Positions 16,971 to 28,718 are shown, counted from the stretch's first letter. The stretch is DNA of 64,000 nt from Chryseobacterium ginsenosidimutans (GCF_024807225.1 NZ_JANUCO010000001.1:1922001-1986000), one strand, 5' to 3'. The notes: generated by a model from the letters alone, not told the origin. Numbers and translations: made by a program.

Positions 16971-17130
16971 TTAACGCAAAGATTAAATTTACATTCCGCA
17001 TTATTTTTAGAAGGCAAAAGGCAAAAATTGGCTTCATGAAGCATGAAAACAGCGCTTCATCAAATCAACTTGTTGATTCCTCTTTGTTCACTTCATATTA
17101 AGTAACATTGAATTAAATCTTTGCGTTAAA
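16971..17130. repeat. 160-bp repeat with terminal inverted repeats, copy A
   Basis: Starts TTAACGCAAAGATTAAAT and ends AATTAAATCTTTGCGTTAA, an inverted pair. The interior holds GCTTCATGAAGC and the conserved CAAATCAACTTGTTGATTC. The same arrangement occurs at 33811-33967. No reading frame of note, so it resembles a non-autonomous element or structured repeat. Confidence 0.75.
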
Positions 17131-17187
17131 AAATCAGCTTTAAAAAAAATGAATCAAATTTAAACAGATTTTAAAAATTAATTAAAA

Positions 17188-18192
17188 TTACCTTCTCTGC
17201 TTGCTAAACGAAGCCATTAAATAAAACAAAAACGGGAGAATAAACAAAGATCCCAACATTAAAGCCCATCCCAAAGCAGAAATGGTTTTCGGAGCAGCGA
17301 CATGTTCTAATAACGATAAATGTTGTCCGTTTGCAAATAAAATAATATTCGGATTATGTTGATACGTTGCAGCTATTAAGATCATAATCACCTGGAAACC
17401 TGCCAACGCTCTTACTGGAAGCAGTTTTCTGGTATGCATGGCACGTAAAATAAGCAATAGAGCAATCGTTGCGAAAAATGTAGCCATAATTCCCAAAGGT
17501 TTTGAGAAAACCCACTTTAAAAGCGGAATATCAGACAAGTAAGCCGTTGAAAAAACCAATAAACCTGTGATGACCACGAAAATCATGGTCTGTTTTGATT
17601 TTTTAATCATTAAACCTAATTGCAATCGGTCGGTGGTTTCTCTTAAAGCAAATACTGAAGCCACATAAGCACAAATGGAAACCGTGAATAATCCAACGGT
17701 AACGCCAAACCAATTCAGCCAGCTGAAAATATATAAGTCTAAAAAGCTGGTCGCATCCGGATTGATAGAGTGTGAAACGGTTGCAGCAGCGATTAGTCCT
17801 AAGAAAAAAGGAGTCAATAAACTCGAAAAATAAAATATCTGCGTATACACTTTTTGCCAATCATCTTTCACCGCATCATAATGTCTGAAAGTAAAAGCAG
17901 TTCCTCTTGCAATAATCCCAACAAGCATTAAAACCAATGGAATATGAAGATACGTTGAAAGTGTCGTATAAATTTCGGGAAAACCGACGAAAAGAATTAC
18001 AATCGCGATAATCAGCCACATATGATTGGCTTCCCAAACAGGCGCGATCGATTCGTACATGATTTCCTGTGTTTTGTGTCTTGCTCTTTTTTTGGTGAAA
18101 AGTTCTACAATTCCTGCTCCGAAATCGGCACCTCCCAAAATCACGTAAAGACAAATCGACAGCCAAAGAAAGCCTATAACTACGTAAATCAT
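17188..18192 (-). CDS. cydB: Cytochrome bd-type quinol oxidase subunit II
   Basis: Integral membrane partner of CydA in the high-affinity quinol oxidase that reduces oxygen to water. The 334-residue protein is strongly hydrophobic, with about eight helices. It begins IYVVIGFLWLSICLYVILGG, and GGADFGAGIVELF and WEANHMWLI are conserved family segments. Its start overlaps the end of cydA by four bases, so the two are translated as a pair. No small cydX-like frame was seen after it. Confidence 0.95.
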   Translation of the reverse strand: MIYVVIGFLWLSICLYVILGGADFGAGIVELFTKKRARHKTQEIMYESIAPVWEANHMWLIIAIVILFVGFPEIYTTLSTYLHIPLVLMLVGIIARGTAFTFRHYDAVKDDWQKVYTQIFYFSSLLTPFFLGLIAAATVSHSINPDATSFLDLYIFSWLNWFGVTVGLFTVSICAYVASVFALRETTDRLQLGLMIKKSKQTMIFVVITGLLVFSTAYLSDIPLLKWVFSKPLGIMATFFATIALLLILRAMHTRKLLPVRALAGFQVIMILIAATYQHNPNIILFANGQHLSLLEHVAAPKTISALGWALMLGSLFILPFLFYLMASFSKQRR

Positions 18193-19532
18193 GATTTTTT
18201 GTTTTTAGAATTAAACTCAATATCGGTAGGATCATAAAGTTTAGGAACCATCTGTATCTGCCTTTTCAAAAGAAAAATAATAATTAATGATAACGAAACG
18301 AAAATCGCAGTAAAAAAGTAAAACGAATACTGAATTCCCGGCATCGGAGTTACGGCATCGGCAGTTCTCATAATTCCGTAGATAATCCACGGTTGTCGAC
18401 CAACTTCAGTGACTGTCCAACCCGCTTCCAAAGCAATATATCCGAAAGGTGTTGCGATTAAAAAAGTCTTTAAAAGCCAGTTTTTTTTCAGCCATTCTTT
18501 CTTGAAAAATGTTGCATATAAATAAATCATTCCGATAATAATCATCACCACGCCAAAGAAAATCATGGTTTGAAAAGCGTAATGTACAACCGAAACAGGT
18601 GGCCATTCATCTTTCGGAAAATCCTTTAAACCTTTTACTTCAGCATTAAAATCATTGGCAACCAAAAAACTTAGAACTTTCGGAATTTTTACAGCATATT
18701 TTATTTCTTCTTTTTTCTCATCAGGAATTCCGCCAATGACGAAAGATGCTCCTTTTTCTGTTTCAAAATGAGCTTCCATTGCAGCTAATTTTATAGGTTG
18801 TCTTTTGGCAACAGATTTTGCAGCGACATCACCACTCAAAGGAGCTCCAAAAGCTCCGATCAGGGCAAATCCGGCTGCTATTTTGAATGCTTTTGTATGA
18901 AATTCCACATTCTTTTTTTTCATAATTAAAAAAGCGTGAACTCCCGCAACAGCAAATCCCGTCGCACAAAAAGCCGCAACCGTCATATGTAAAGCCTGCG
19001 GAAACCAAGCTTCATTCAACATGGCTTTAATAGGATCTATATTTACATATTGTCCGTTTATATAATCAAATCCGGCAGGAGAATTCATCCATGCATTGGC
19101 TGCAACAACGAGAATTCCGGAGGCTAAACCACTTAAACCTACCAAAAATCCACAAAACCAGTGAAACCATTTGTTGAATTTTTCCCAACCATACAGGAAA
19201 AATCCGATGGCGATGGCTTCTATAAAAAATGCTGTTCCTTCCAATGAAAAAGGCATCCCGAAAATAGGACCTGCATGTTTCATAAAGTTGGGCCAGAGAA
19301 GTCCGAGTTCGAAGGAAAGCATCGTTCCGGAAACGGCTCCGACAGCAAAAAGTATCGCTACACCTTTGCTCCAGGCTTTGGTAAGACCTTTGTAAACTTC
19401 GTTATTTGTTTTTAAGTATTTCCAGTGGGCAAAAGCCATTAAGAAAGGCATTACCATACCGACACACGAGAAAATGATGTGAAAACCGAGGGACATTGCC
19501 ATTTGGGCACGAGCTGCAAGGAAATCGTCCAT
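18189..19532 (-). CDS. cydA: Cytochrome bd-type quinol oxidase subunit I, short Q-loop form
   Basis: Haem-bearing subunit in the cytoplasmic membrane. The 447-residue protein begins with the conserved ARAQMAMSLGFHIIF (His18, a haem ligand in the family). GRQPWIIYG at about residue 380 is the diagnostic motif. It is some 75 residues shorter than the E. coli protein, mainly for lack of the long insertion in the quinol loop. First gene of cydAB; upstream 19533-19761 is the divergent intergenic region shared with gyrB. Confidence 0.95.
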   Translation of the reverse strand: MDDFLAARAQMAMSLGFHIIFSCVGMVMPFLMAFAHWKYLKTNNEVYKGLTKAWSKGVAILFAVGAVSGTMLSFELGLLWPNFMKHAGPIFGMPFSLEGTAFFIEAIAIGFFLYGWEKFNKWFHWFCGFLVGLSGLASGILVVAANAWMNSPAGFDYINGQYVNIDPIKAMLNEAWFPQALHMTVAAFCATGFAVAGVHAFLIMKKKNVEFHTKAFKIAAGFALIGAFGAPLSGDVAAKSVAKRQPIKLAAMEAHFETEKGASFVIGGIPDEKKEEIKYAVKIPKVLSFLVANDFNAEVKGLKDFPKDEWPPVSVVHYAFQTMIFFGVVMIIIGMIYLYATFFKKEWLKKNWLLKTFLIATPFGYIALEAGWTVTEVGRQPWIIYGIMRTADAVTPMPGIQYSFYFFTAIFVSLSLIIIFLLKRQIQMVPKLYDPTDIEFNSKNKKS

Positions 19533-19761
19533 AAAATATCAATTTTTGTGTAATAAAGGTAAGCATAAATTAAGAAGATCGAACATGACTTAAAACAGTT
19601 ATGGTTAAAAAAATACACTTTAACTTTGATCTTTTTTAAAATAATCCACTTCTTGCAAATGTTGAAAAATCCGTCGTTTTTTGACATCCTATAACTTTCA
19701 TATCTCGAAAAAAATCACGATATTTGTAGGTATTTGCATTAGGCAAATTATTAATTTTTAT

Positions 19762-21698
<1,937 letters not shown>

Positions 21699-21721
21699 TT
21701 GATTTTAGTTTAAATAAATAT

Positions 21722-21746
21722 AAAGACTTCAGAAATGGAGTCTTTT
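21722..21746 (+). terminator. Terminator after gyrB
   Basis: AAAGACT (21722-21728) pairs with AGTCTTT (21739-21745), followed by a T run. Confidence 0.8.
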
Positions 21747-21837
21747 TTCTTTTTATTAATGTGAAGTCTTTTTAATACAATAAAAAATACTTTCACCAGT
21801 TATTAGATTTCATTATTTTTGCTAAATTATTATAACC

Positions 21838-23730
21838 ATGATGAAAATACTTTGTATTGGAGCGCTTTCGATGGCCTCACTATATTTTGCACAGAGCTTC
21901 CCGGCTTCTGCGATTCCCGAAAATTTAAAGAAAAATGCGGATGCAGTTATCAGAAAAGATTTTACGACCATTCAGATCAATAAAATTGATGATATAAAAT
22001 ACCAGTTTTACACCGTAACGACGGTCCTTACAAAAGATGGAGATTCGGATGCGCTGGTTTATATTCCTTATGAAAAAGGAAACAGCATTTCTGATGTGAA
22101 AGTGAATATTTATGATGAAGCAGGGAAAAAGATAAAATCATATTCAAAGTCTGATTTTGGAGATTTTGCTAATAATAATCAAGGAACTTTTTATTCGGAT
22201 AACAGAGTGATGGCTTTGTCGTATACACCGACGCAATATCCTTATACCGTTGAGTTTTCTTATCAGATTGGTGATGAGAATACGGTTTTCCTGCCAGATT
22301 TTGTGCCGTTTAAAGGAACGAATGTCTCTTTGGAAGAAGCTCAGATGAAAATCATCAACAAATCAGGAATTGAACTTAAAACCAAAACATATCCTTCAAA
22401 ATACAATTACACTTCTGTCATAGAAAGTGATAATGCGGGTGAAAAAAATTATACTTACAAAAATGTTCCAGCGATTGATGATGCATTTTTGTTGCCGCAA
22501 CCTGTAAAAATTTTACCAAAAGTAAGTTTTGCCTTAACAAAATTTAATCTGGAAGGAAAACAGGGAAATATGACCAACTGGAGTGACTTCGGAACTTGGT
22601 ATTACAACAGCATTTTACAGCCTGTTTCATTGTCGACACCCGCGATTAAAGCGGAAGTTGCAGGTCTTAATTTACAGGGAACAACGGAAGAAAAGGTTAA
22701 AAAACTGTATCAGTACATGCAGGCAAAAACGAGATATATTTTTGTGGCGTTGGGAATTGGCGGTTGGCAACCGATGCTTCCGGATGAGGTTCAGAAGAAG
22801 GGGTATGGAGATTGTAAAGGTCTTTCGAATTATATGAAAACTTTGTTGGATGAAGCCGGAATTCCTTCGTATTATTCGGTGATAAACTCCAGTTCGTCGC
22901 CGGTTTCTTTTGATAAAGATTTTCCGAAAATGGGTGGAAATCATGTGATTTTAATGGTTCCGACAGAAAAAGGAAATATTTGGTTGGAAAATACGTCGCA
23001 GCAGATTGCTTTTAATCATTTAAGCTACAGCACGACAGAAAGAAACGTACTTTCCATCAGAAAAAATGGAATTGAATTAATTGATACTCCAATTTACACA
23101 GCAGACCAAAGTAAGGAAAAACAATCTCTTAAAATTAAGCTTAACGAAGATAACAGTATTTCAGGAGAAGGTAATTTTTCTTATACCGGAATTCAGTATG
23201 ACAACAATATGGTTTTGACCACGATGTCGCCGAAAGAAAGAAATGAAGCTATAAAAAACCTTTTGGATGTTTTACATTTTGAGAAAATCGAGATGAAAAA
23301 TTTCCTGAATGATAAAGATAATGCGGTTGCAAAATTCGATCTTGATTTTAAAGCAAACAATTATTCTAAAAACGCAGGAAGTAGCATGATTTTCAGAGCG
23401 GTTCCGATTTATTCTAATACGATTTATAAAACTGATGAAAACAGGGAATTACCTTTTGAACTGAGACAGTCTTTTGAAGACGAATACGAAATCAGTTTTG
23501 CGATTCCTAAAAATTATAAAATAGAAGAACTTCCTGAGAATGTGAATATGACTTCAGAATTTGGAACTTATAAATTAAATTTTGTAAAAAATGGCGAAGA
23601 ATTAAAGGTAAGCAGAGTCATCAAAATCAATAAAGGGCTTTATCCAAAAGAAAAATATAACGATTACGTTAATTTCAGAAAAAAAACTATAAACATCGAC
23701 AATTCAAAAATTTTAATTTCTAAAATTTAA
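21838..23730 (+). CDS. Exported DUF3857/transglutaminase-domain protein, catalytic form
   Basis: A 630-residue protein with a signal peptide (about residues 1-18). An N-terminal beta-rich domain of the DUF3857 type (FYTVTTVLTKDGDSDALVYI) is followed by a papain-like transglutaminase core. Cys326 lies in GYGDCKGLSNYMKTLL and His369 in GGNHVILMVP. The third position (WLENTS, 382-387) has Glu/Asn where Asp is common. The family is widespread in Bacteroidota, with poorly known periplasmic roles. It is followed one base later by a related gene whose catalytic residues are lost, so the two probably act together. Confidence 0.85.
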   Translation: MMKILCIGALSMASLYFAQSFPASAIPENLKKNADAVIRKDFTTIQINKIDDIKYQFYTVTTVLTKDGDSDALVYIPYEKGNSISDVKVNIYDEAGKKIKSYSKSDFGDFANNNQGTFYSDNRVMALSYTPTQYPYTVEFSYQIGDENTVFLPDFVPFKGTNVSLEEAQMKIINKSGIELKTKTYPSKYNYTSVIESDNAGEKNYTYKNVPAIDDAFLLPQPVKILPKVSFALTKFNLEGKQGNMTNWSDFGTWYYNSILQPVSLSTPAIKAEVAGLNLQGTTEEKVKKLYQYMQAKTRYIFVALGIGGWQPMLPDEVQKKGYGDCKGLSNYMKTLLDEAGIPSYYSVINSSSSPVSFDKDFPKMGGNHVILMVPTEKGNIWLENTSQQIAFNHLSYSTTERNVLSIRKNGIELIDTPIYTADQSKEKQSLKIKLNEDNSISGEGNFSYTGIQYDNNMVLTTMSPKERNEAIKNLLDVLHFEKIEMKNFLNDKDNAVAKFDLDFKANNYSKNAGSSMIFRAVPIYSNTIYKTDENRELPFELRQSFEDEYEISFAIPKNYKIEELPENVNMTSEFGTYKLNFVKNGEELKVSRVIKINKGLYPKEKYNDYVNFRKKTINIDNSKILISKI

Positions 23731-23731
23731 C

Positions 23732-25663
23732 ATGAAAAAACTAATACTAATCGCTTTTTGTTCAATGAATTTTATTTTTATTGAAGGACAAAAACATGAA
23801 TTCCTTGAACCTCCAAAATTTAATGACGCAGATTTATCAAAACAAAAATCGGCTTTAGATGAAAATGCACCGGCGGAAATTTTATATAAATCTTTACATT
23901 TCAATATCGAATACAGCACCGGAAATCTTATTAAAACAGCTTTTTACAGAGTCAAAATTTATGATAAAGACAAGGCTGAAGACTGGTTGAATCTTGAAAT
24001 TCCTCTTTATCAGAATGGAAGCGATCATGAGACGGTTTCCCGTATGAAAGCTTTTACCTATAATCTGGAAAATGGAGTTTCTGTTGCTACCAAAGTTGAT
24101 AAAAGCTCGAAATATAAAAGTAAGGAAAGTAAGAACTATTCCATTACAAAATTTGCTTTCCCTAATGTGAAAAATGGTTCCATAATCGAATATCAGTACG
24201 AAGTAACTTCACCGTTTTTATTCATCATTCCTGAAATTATGATTGAATCGGATACGCCTTCTTTATACACGGAATATGTTTTAGACAGTCCTTCAAATAT
24301 CGCTTACAACGTAAATTATACAGGTTTTCTGAATCCGAAATACAGAGAAGTAGACGAAAGAACAATGTTTGGGATGAATTACAGAACCTACAGATTTGCC
24401 TATGAAAATTTAAAAGGTTTTAAGACTGAAAGATTTATTAATAATGATAAAAATTACAGGACAAAAATAAGTGCAGAGCTGCATTCTACGAATTTCAGAG
24501 AGGTTAAACTATATTCTTCGTCTTGGGAACAGGTTAAACAAAGGCTTTATGAAAATGAAGATTTTGGAGGAGAATTGAAGAAAACAAAACTGGCAAAAGA
24601 AAATATGCCTGCAAATATTTCCGGAATTACCGACGAACTAGAAAAGGCAAATGCTGTTTTTAATTATGTTAAAAATACCTTCACGTGGAACAAAGATCGA
24701 GGGATTTACGTAGAAGACGGTATCAAAAAAATGCTTGAAACGAAAACCGGAAATGCGGCAGAAATCAATCTTTTTCTTGTGATGATGCTTCGTGAAGCGG
24801 GGATAAAGGCAGATCCGCTTGCGATTTCTACGGTAAGCAACGGACTGATTAATATCGCATCCCCCAATGTTTCGAATATGAATTTTGTGATTGCGGCGAT
24901 TCAGACAAAAGATGGTTTCCACTTGTATGATGCGACTTCTAAGCAATCTTCGATGGATCAGTTGCCTCCGAGAGACTGGAATCAGTTTGGAATTTTAATT
25001 AATAAAGAGAAAGTTCAGCAATTGACGATGAACAATGGGAAAACGAGTTTTACGTATCTTACGGCAGAAGCAAAAATTAATGCTGACGGAAGTATTTCGG
25101 GAGATTATTCCGACAGAGATACAGGAACTTATGCCATGTTCGCAAAAGAAAGCTACGATGATAATGCTGATAAATATAAGAAGCAGTACAAAGAGAATTT
25201 TTCTATAGATTTTACAAATATTGATTCTAAAGTGCTTGAAACCGGTGATTTTGAAAGCAAAATGAAGTTTTCTTCAGATAACCTGATCGATAAAATAGGG
25301 AAGAAAATGATTATTAATCCGATGTTGTTTTTAAATAAAAATTCCAATGAATTTGATCAGACGGAAGCAAGAAAATATATGATTGATTTTACTTCGCCAT
25401 TCACAAGAATTAAAAAAATTGTCCTTGAAATTCCTGAAGGCTATACGATTGAAGAAATGCCTAAAAACAAGAAAATCGTAACGGATGATAAAGAAATTGC
25501 GTATAGTTATATTGCTGAGCAAAAAGGTAATAAACTTGAAGTAATCTCTACAACTACGGTGAAGAGCCCAACTTATGTGAAAGAATATTATCCTGCATTT
25601 AAACAAATTTGGGGCGTTGCTTCGAAGCAGGAAAATCAGGTAATAAGCTTGGTGAAAAAGTAA
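23732..25663 (+). CDS. Exported DUF3857/transglutaminase-like protein lacking catalytic residues
   Basis: A 643-residue paralogue of the upstream protein in architecture: signal peptide, DUF3857-like domain (FRVKIYDKDK-type segment near residues 70-80), then a transglutaminase-like fold. At the expected Cys position it reads TGNAAEINLFLVMMLREAGI (around residue 342), so Cys is replaced by Ala. The His region reads MNFVIAAIQTKDGFHLYDATS, with no His before the strand. It should therefore be non-enzymatic, perhaps a partner or binding protein. It begins one base after the preceding stop codon, so co-translation is likely. Confidence 0.8.
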   Translation: MKKLILIAFCSMNFIFIEGQKHEFLEPPKFNDADLSKQKSALDENAPAEILYKSLHFNIEYSTGNLIKTAFYRVKIYDKDKAEDWLNLEIPLYQNGSDHETVSRMKAFTYNLENGVSVATKVDKSSKYKSKESKNYSITKFAFPNVKNGSIIEYQYEVTSPFLFIIPEIMIESDTPSLYTEYVLDSPSNIAYNVNYTGFLNPKYREVDERTMFGMNYRTYRFAYENLKGFKTERFINNDKNYRTKISAELHSTNFREVKLYSSSWEQVKQRLYENEDFGGELKKTKLAKENMPANISGITDELEKANAVFNYVKNTFTWNKDRGIYVEDGIKKMLETKTGNAAEINLFLVMMLREAGIKADPLAISTVSNGLINIASPNVSNMNFVIAAIQTKDGFHLYDATSKQSSMDQLPPRDWNQFGILINKEKVQQLTMNNGKTSFTYLTAEAKINADGSISGDYSDRDTGTYAMFAKESYDDNADKYKKQYKENFSIDFTNIDSKVLETGDFESKMKFSSDNLIDKIGKKMIINPMLFLNKNSNEFDQTEARKYMIDFTSPFTRIKKIVLEIPEGYTIEEMPKNKKIVTDDKEIAYSYIAEQKGNKLEVISTTTVKSPTYVKEYYPAFKQIWGVASKQENQVISLVKK

Positions 25664-25692
25664 GAATTACGGCATTTTTTCAAAATAATTTT

Positions 25693-25720
25693 AAAACCAT
25701 TCATCTTTTGAATGGTTTTT
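25693..25720 (+). terminator. Terminator between the DUF3857 pair and the DUF3298 lipoproteins
   Basis: AAAACCATTCA (25693-25703) pairs with TGAATGGTTTT (25709-25719), running into T residues. The next gene starts 25 bases further on. Confidence 0.75.
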
Positions 25721-25744
25721 GCATATAAGAAGGAAAACAAATTT

Positions 25745-26573
25745 ATGAAAAATACAGTTGCTGTTTTGGCACTTTCTTCTTTCTTTATTTTTTCGGCTTG
25801 TAAAAAATCTGATAACAAGATGATTACTGATAAAAAAGAAATCACCAAACCGGAAAAATTTATCATTGATTCGGTGAAAGTAAATGATTCTCTTAAAATT
25901 AATAATTTTTTACAGGTTAAATATTCATCAAAAATATTGGTTTTTCCTACCATTAAAGACAAGAAATTGTTAGACAGTATTTATTTCGGAGATAAAAATA
26001 TTCAGGATTTTTCTCAAAACGGAATTCAGGCATTGCTTGAAAAAAACAAAAATGAATATTTCAATACGATTAAAAAAGATTCAAAAGACTGGATCGCAGA
26101 TCTTACCCATCCCGAAAATTGGTATTCTGATGCAGGAATGAATGTAAAATCAAACATAAATGATTATCTGCATATAGAATACATTTGGGGTTTCTTATGA
26201 AGGTGGAGCACATGATAATTACGGTTTTTCAGAAAGAGTTTTTGATATTAAAAACAATAAAAAAATAGAACTAAAAGATATCACTTCAATGCCGAAAAGT
26301 AAATTGGAAGCTTTGTTAATGAAAAATATTGATAAAATAAACAGCGGAACAACAGACGATAAAGGAAAAGTAAACAATGCCGAAATGCTTTTGGTAGAGG
26401 TAATTCCGGCAACGAAAAATTTCTATTTTGATGATAAAAACCTTTATTTCCATTACAGTCCTTACGAAATTACTGCTTTTGCAGCGGGAGATATTACCAT
26501 TCCGATTTCTTGGGAAGAACTAAAAACAACTCTTAATCCTGAGTTTAAAAAAAGAATGAGTATTAATTATTAA
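25745..26573 (+). CDS. DUF3298/RsiV-type lipoprotein, frameshifted by one base
   Basis: The start at 25745 gives a signal peptide with lipobox FFIFSAC. The frame stops after EYIWGFL; the next frame continues GGAHDNYGFSERVFDIK and then the C-terminal domain. Deleting one T of 26191-26193 gives a 275-residue protein matching its neighbour at 26656. The C-terminal segment FYFDDKNLYFHYSPYEITAF, with GDITIPISWEEL, is the DUF3298 signature shared with RsiV-like sensor proteins. It lacks the transmembrane anti-sigma portion, so regulation is not implied. Tandem duplicate of the following gene. Confidence 0.75.
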
Positions 26574-26577
26574 ATAG

Positions 26578-26603
26578 AAAGCTTCCATATTGGAGGCTTT
26601 TTT
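26578..26603 (+). terminator. Terminator between the two DUF3298 lipoproteins
   Basis: AAAGCTTCC (26578-26586) pairs with GGAGGCTTT (26592-26600, one G-U), followed by T residues. Confidence 0.75.
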
Positions 26604-26655
26604 CAGTAGTTGGAACGTTTTTTGAGATTTATAAGCAACACCTAATAACACAGAA

Positions 26656-27471
26656 TTGATGAAAAGGCTTCATTTCATATGGATAATCACACTGCTTGCA
26701 ATAATTTTTGCATGTAAAGAGATAGGATCCAAAAAAGAAAATTCTACACCCGATGCATATACAAAACTTATTATAGATTCTGTAATAAAGGAGGATTCTA
26801 CAAAATTGTCAGATTCTGTCATGGTAAAATATTCTTCAAAACTTCTTTTATTTCCTAATTTTGAAAATAAAAAACTTCTTAAACAGATCTATGCAGACAA
26901 AAATATTACAAATTTTTCTAAAGAAGGATTACAGAAATTTTTAACGGACGAAAAGAAGAATTTATACAACCAACTTAGAAAATCGCAAAAATATTCTGAT
27001 ACAAAACGTAAGCAACAATGGGAATATACTTCTCAAATGAATCTTAAGATGAATAAAAATGATTATCTGTATATTCAATATTATTATAATCAGTTTGAAG
27101 GCGAAAGTAAAGATCAATATCGATATCAGGAAAAGGTTTTTGATCTTATAAATAACAAAAAACTGCAGCTTTCTGACATTTTATCGATCTCAAAAGAGGA
27201 TCTTTCTGAGCTTTTAAAAGCAAATTTAGAAAAAACAACGATGATGCAGCAGATGAAAAAATATGATGAGAAAGGGTATGCAGCTTTATCAAAAGTATCA
27301 ATTCCGATGACGGGAAACTTTTATTTTGACGATAATAACCTCTATTTTCATTACAATATGAACGAAATCGGTAAAAATTTTGACATTGGAGATATTGTCA
27401 TTCCGATTTCCTGGGAAGATCTAAAAGCGAATCTAAAAACAGATTTTAAAGAAAGAATGAAAATTAACTAA
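26656..27471 (+). CDS. DUF3298/RsiV-type lipoprotein, intact paralogue
   Basis: A 271-residue lipoprotein with lipobox IIFAC (Cys at about residue 20). It shares with its upstream neighbour the block YSSKLLLFPNFENKKLL, the middle NKNDYLYIQYYY and the C-terminal FYFDDNNLYFHYNMNEIG/GDIVIPISWEDLK. The middle and C-terminus resemble the DUF4163-DUF3298 pair found in RsiV and secreted relatives. It sits between two hairpin terminators, suggesting its own promoter. Probably a surface or periplasmic binding protein; the ligand is unknown. Confidence 0.75.
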   Translation: MMKRLHFIWIITLLAIIFACKEIGSKKENSTPDAYTKLIIDSVIKEDSTKLSDSVMVKYSSKLLLFPNFENKKLLKQIYADKNITNFSKEGLQKFLTDEKKNLYNQLRKSQKYSDTKRKQQWEYTSQMNLKMNKNDYLYIQYYYNQFEGESKDQYRYQEKVFDLINNKKLQLSDILSISKEDLSELLKANLEKTTMMQQMKKYDEKGYAALSKVSIPMTGNFYFDDNNLYFHYNMNEIGKNFDIGDIVIPISWEDLKANLKTDFKERMKIN

Positions 27472-27475
27472 TAAT

Positions 27476-27503
27476 AATGCTTCCAAATCAGGAAGCATTT
27501 TTT
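27476..27503 (+). terminator. Terminator after the second DUF3298 lipoprotein
   Basis: AATGCTTCC (27476-27484) pairs perfectly with GGAAGCATT (27491-27499), followed by TTTT. The lipid kinase start is 13 bases downstream. Confidence 0.85.
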
Positions 27504-27515
27504 ATTTTTGTAGCA

Positions 27516-28367
27516 ATGGAAAAAGTAGCCTTTATCATCAATCCTTTTTCGGCAAAAAAAAATTATCAGCCGTTTCTTAATGAACTGAAAGCTAAGGTGA
27601 AAGATCCTCTGTATTACATTTCAGAATCTATTGCAGGAACAGACGAGTTTATTTTGAAGCATTTCAATGAGATAGATATTTTTGTGGCAATTGGAGGCGA
27701 CGGAACAATTTCAACCATTGCTAAAAATTTGATTAATACAGAAAAAATTCTCGCTATTTTTCCGGCAGGTTCAGGGAATGGTTTTTCCAACGAGACCCAA
27801 TTCGGGAAAAATCTGGATGAATTACTGGAAAAAATCAAGGTCAAAAATTCCAGAAAGATCGATACTTTCACCGTGAATGACCGACTTTCTATCAACGTTT
27901 CCGGAACCGGATTTGATGGAAAAGTGGTGAAAGAATTCGAAAAAACCGACCGCGGATTCAAAAATTATATCAAAGTTTCCCTGAAAACGTTTTTCAATTA
28001 CAAACCCATTAAGGTTAAATTTTTTGACGAACAATATCAACAATACAACGGAAAATACCTAATGTTGAATATTGCGAACACCCGCCAATTCGGGAACAAC
28101 GCATACATCGCTCCCAATGCGAGTAAAAGCGATGGTCTTGTTGATATGGTTTTGGTGAAAAAATTTCCGTTGACGTATTCTGCGCTTTTTGCATTCAGAA
28201 TGTTCACGAAAAAACTGAAGGATGACGATTACGTGACGTATCTTCCCGTTTCAGAAATCGAATTTAAAGTCAACACCAAAAATTGGCATCTCGACGGCGA
28301 ATTCAATAAAATAAAATCTCCGATTCACGTCAAAGTACAACCTGCAAGCTTGAATATTTTGATATGA
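27516..28367 (+). CDS. Diacylglycerol kinase-family lipid kinase (YegS/DagK type)
   Basis: An in-frame extension opens at 27477, inside the terminator, so I choose the ATG at 27516 (MEKVAFIINPFSAKKN), giving 283 residues. The nucleotide-binding motif VAIGGDGTISTIAKNL and the following PAGSGNGFSNE define the catalytic domain (PF00781). The C-terminal beta domain includes ISGTGFDGKV-like and NTRQFGNNAYIAPNA segments. It phosphorylates a lipid, probably diacylglycerol or a sphingoid base, the latter being possible in this phylum. Monocistronic in appearance. Confidence 0.88.
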   Translation: MEKVAFIINPFSAKKNYQPFLNELKAKVKDPLYYISESIAGTDEFILKHFNEIDIFVAIGGDGTISTIAKNLINTEKILAIFPAGSGNGFSNETQFGKNLDELLEKIKVKNSRKIDTFTVNDRLSINVSGTGFDGKVVKEFEKTDRGFKNYIKVSLKTFFNYKPIKVKFFDEQYQQYNGKYLMLNIANTRQFGNNAYIAPNASKSDGLVDMVLVKKFPLTYSALFAFRMFTKKLKDDDYVTYLPVSEIEFKVNTKNWHLDGEFNKIKSPIHVKVQPASLNILI

Positions 28368-28438
28368 GTCATTGATAATATTGAAGTTAGCCTGTGAGTG
28401 TGTCGAAGTAAAGCCATCTCAAAAAATAATTTACAGTT

Positions 28439-28510
28439 TGTCATTTCGACAAAGGAGAAATCCACAACCATTAATAATTCATCATTAATAATTAATAATT
28501 AATAATTTTT
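28439..28510. repeat. Short repeats: TCATTTCGACAAAGGAGAAATC unit-type sequence and ATTAATAATT tandem
   Basis: 28368-28718 has no gene. A GTCATTTCGACAAAGGAGAA segment of the sort scattered in flavobacterial gaps is followed at about 28470-28508 by tandem ATTAATAATT units. The hairpin repeat and inverted-end repeat described separately fill the rest. Confidence 0.5.
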
Positions 28511-28515
28511 TCAGG

Positions 28516-28582
28516 AGCTATTTCCCGCTTTCCATTGCAATCTTTTTTTTCAAAAAAGGATTTTCACTCAATCGGGGCTAGG
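28516..28582. repeat. Dispersed hairpin repeat, copy 2
   Basis: The same flanks as 3777-3880 (AGCTATTTCCCGCTTTCC and CGGGGCTAGG) surround a different core hairpin, AATCTTTTTTTT against AAAAAAGGATT. Confidence 0.75.
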
Positions 28583-28622
28583 ATTTCAGGGATAGTTTTA
28601 ACAATCTGTTTTTTACGACCAT

Positions 28623-28703
28623 TTTGTCATCCCGTAGGGATCTAGGCATCGCATCTTGAAAAATTATTTTGTATTATTTGCTTAGATCCCTACGGGATGA
28701 CAA
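28623..28703. repeat. Dispersed repeat with about 24-base inverted ends, copy 2
   Basis: Begins TTTGTCATCCCGTAGGGAT and ends ATCCCTACGGGATGACAA. It differs from copy 1 (3951-4032) by compensatory changes in both arms (TGAAA/TTCCA against CGTAG/CTACG), which keep the pairing. Confidence 0.8.
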
Positions 28704-28718
28704 TCTTTATGGGAAAGA

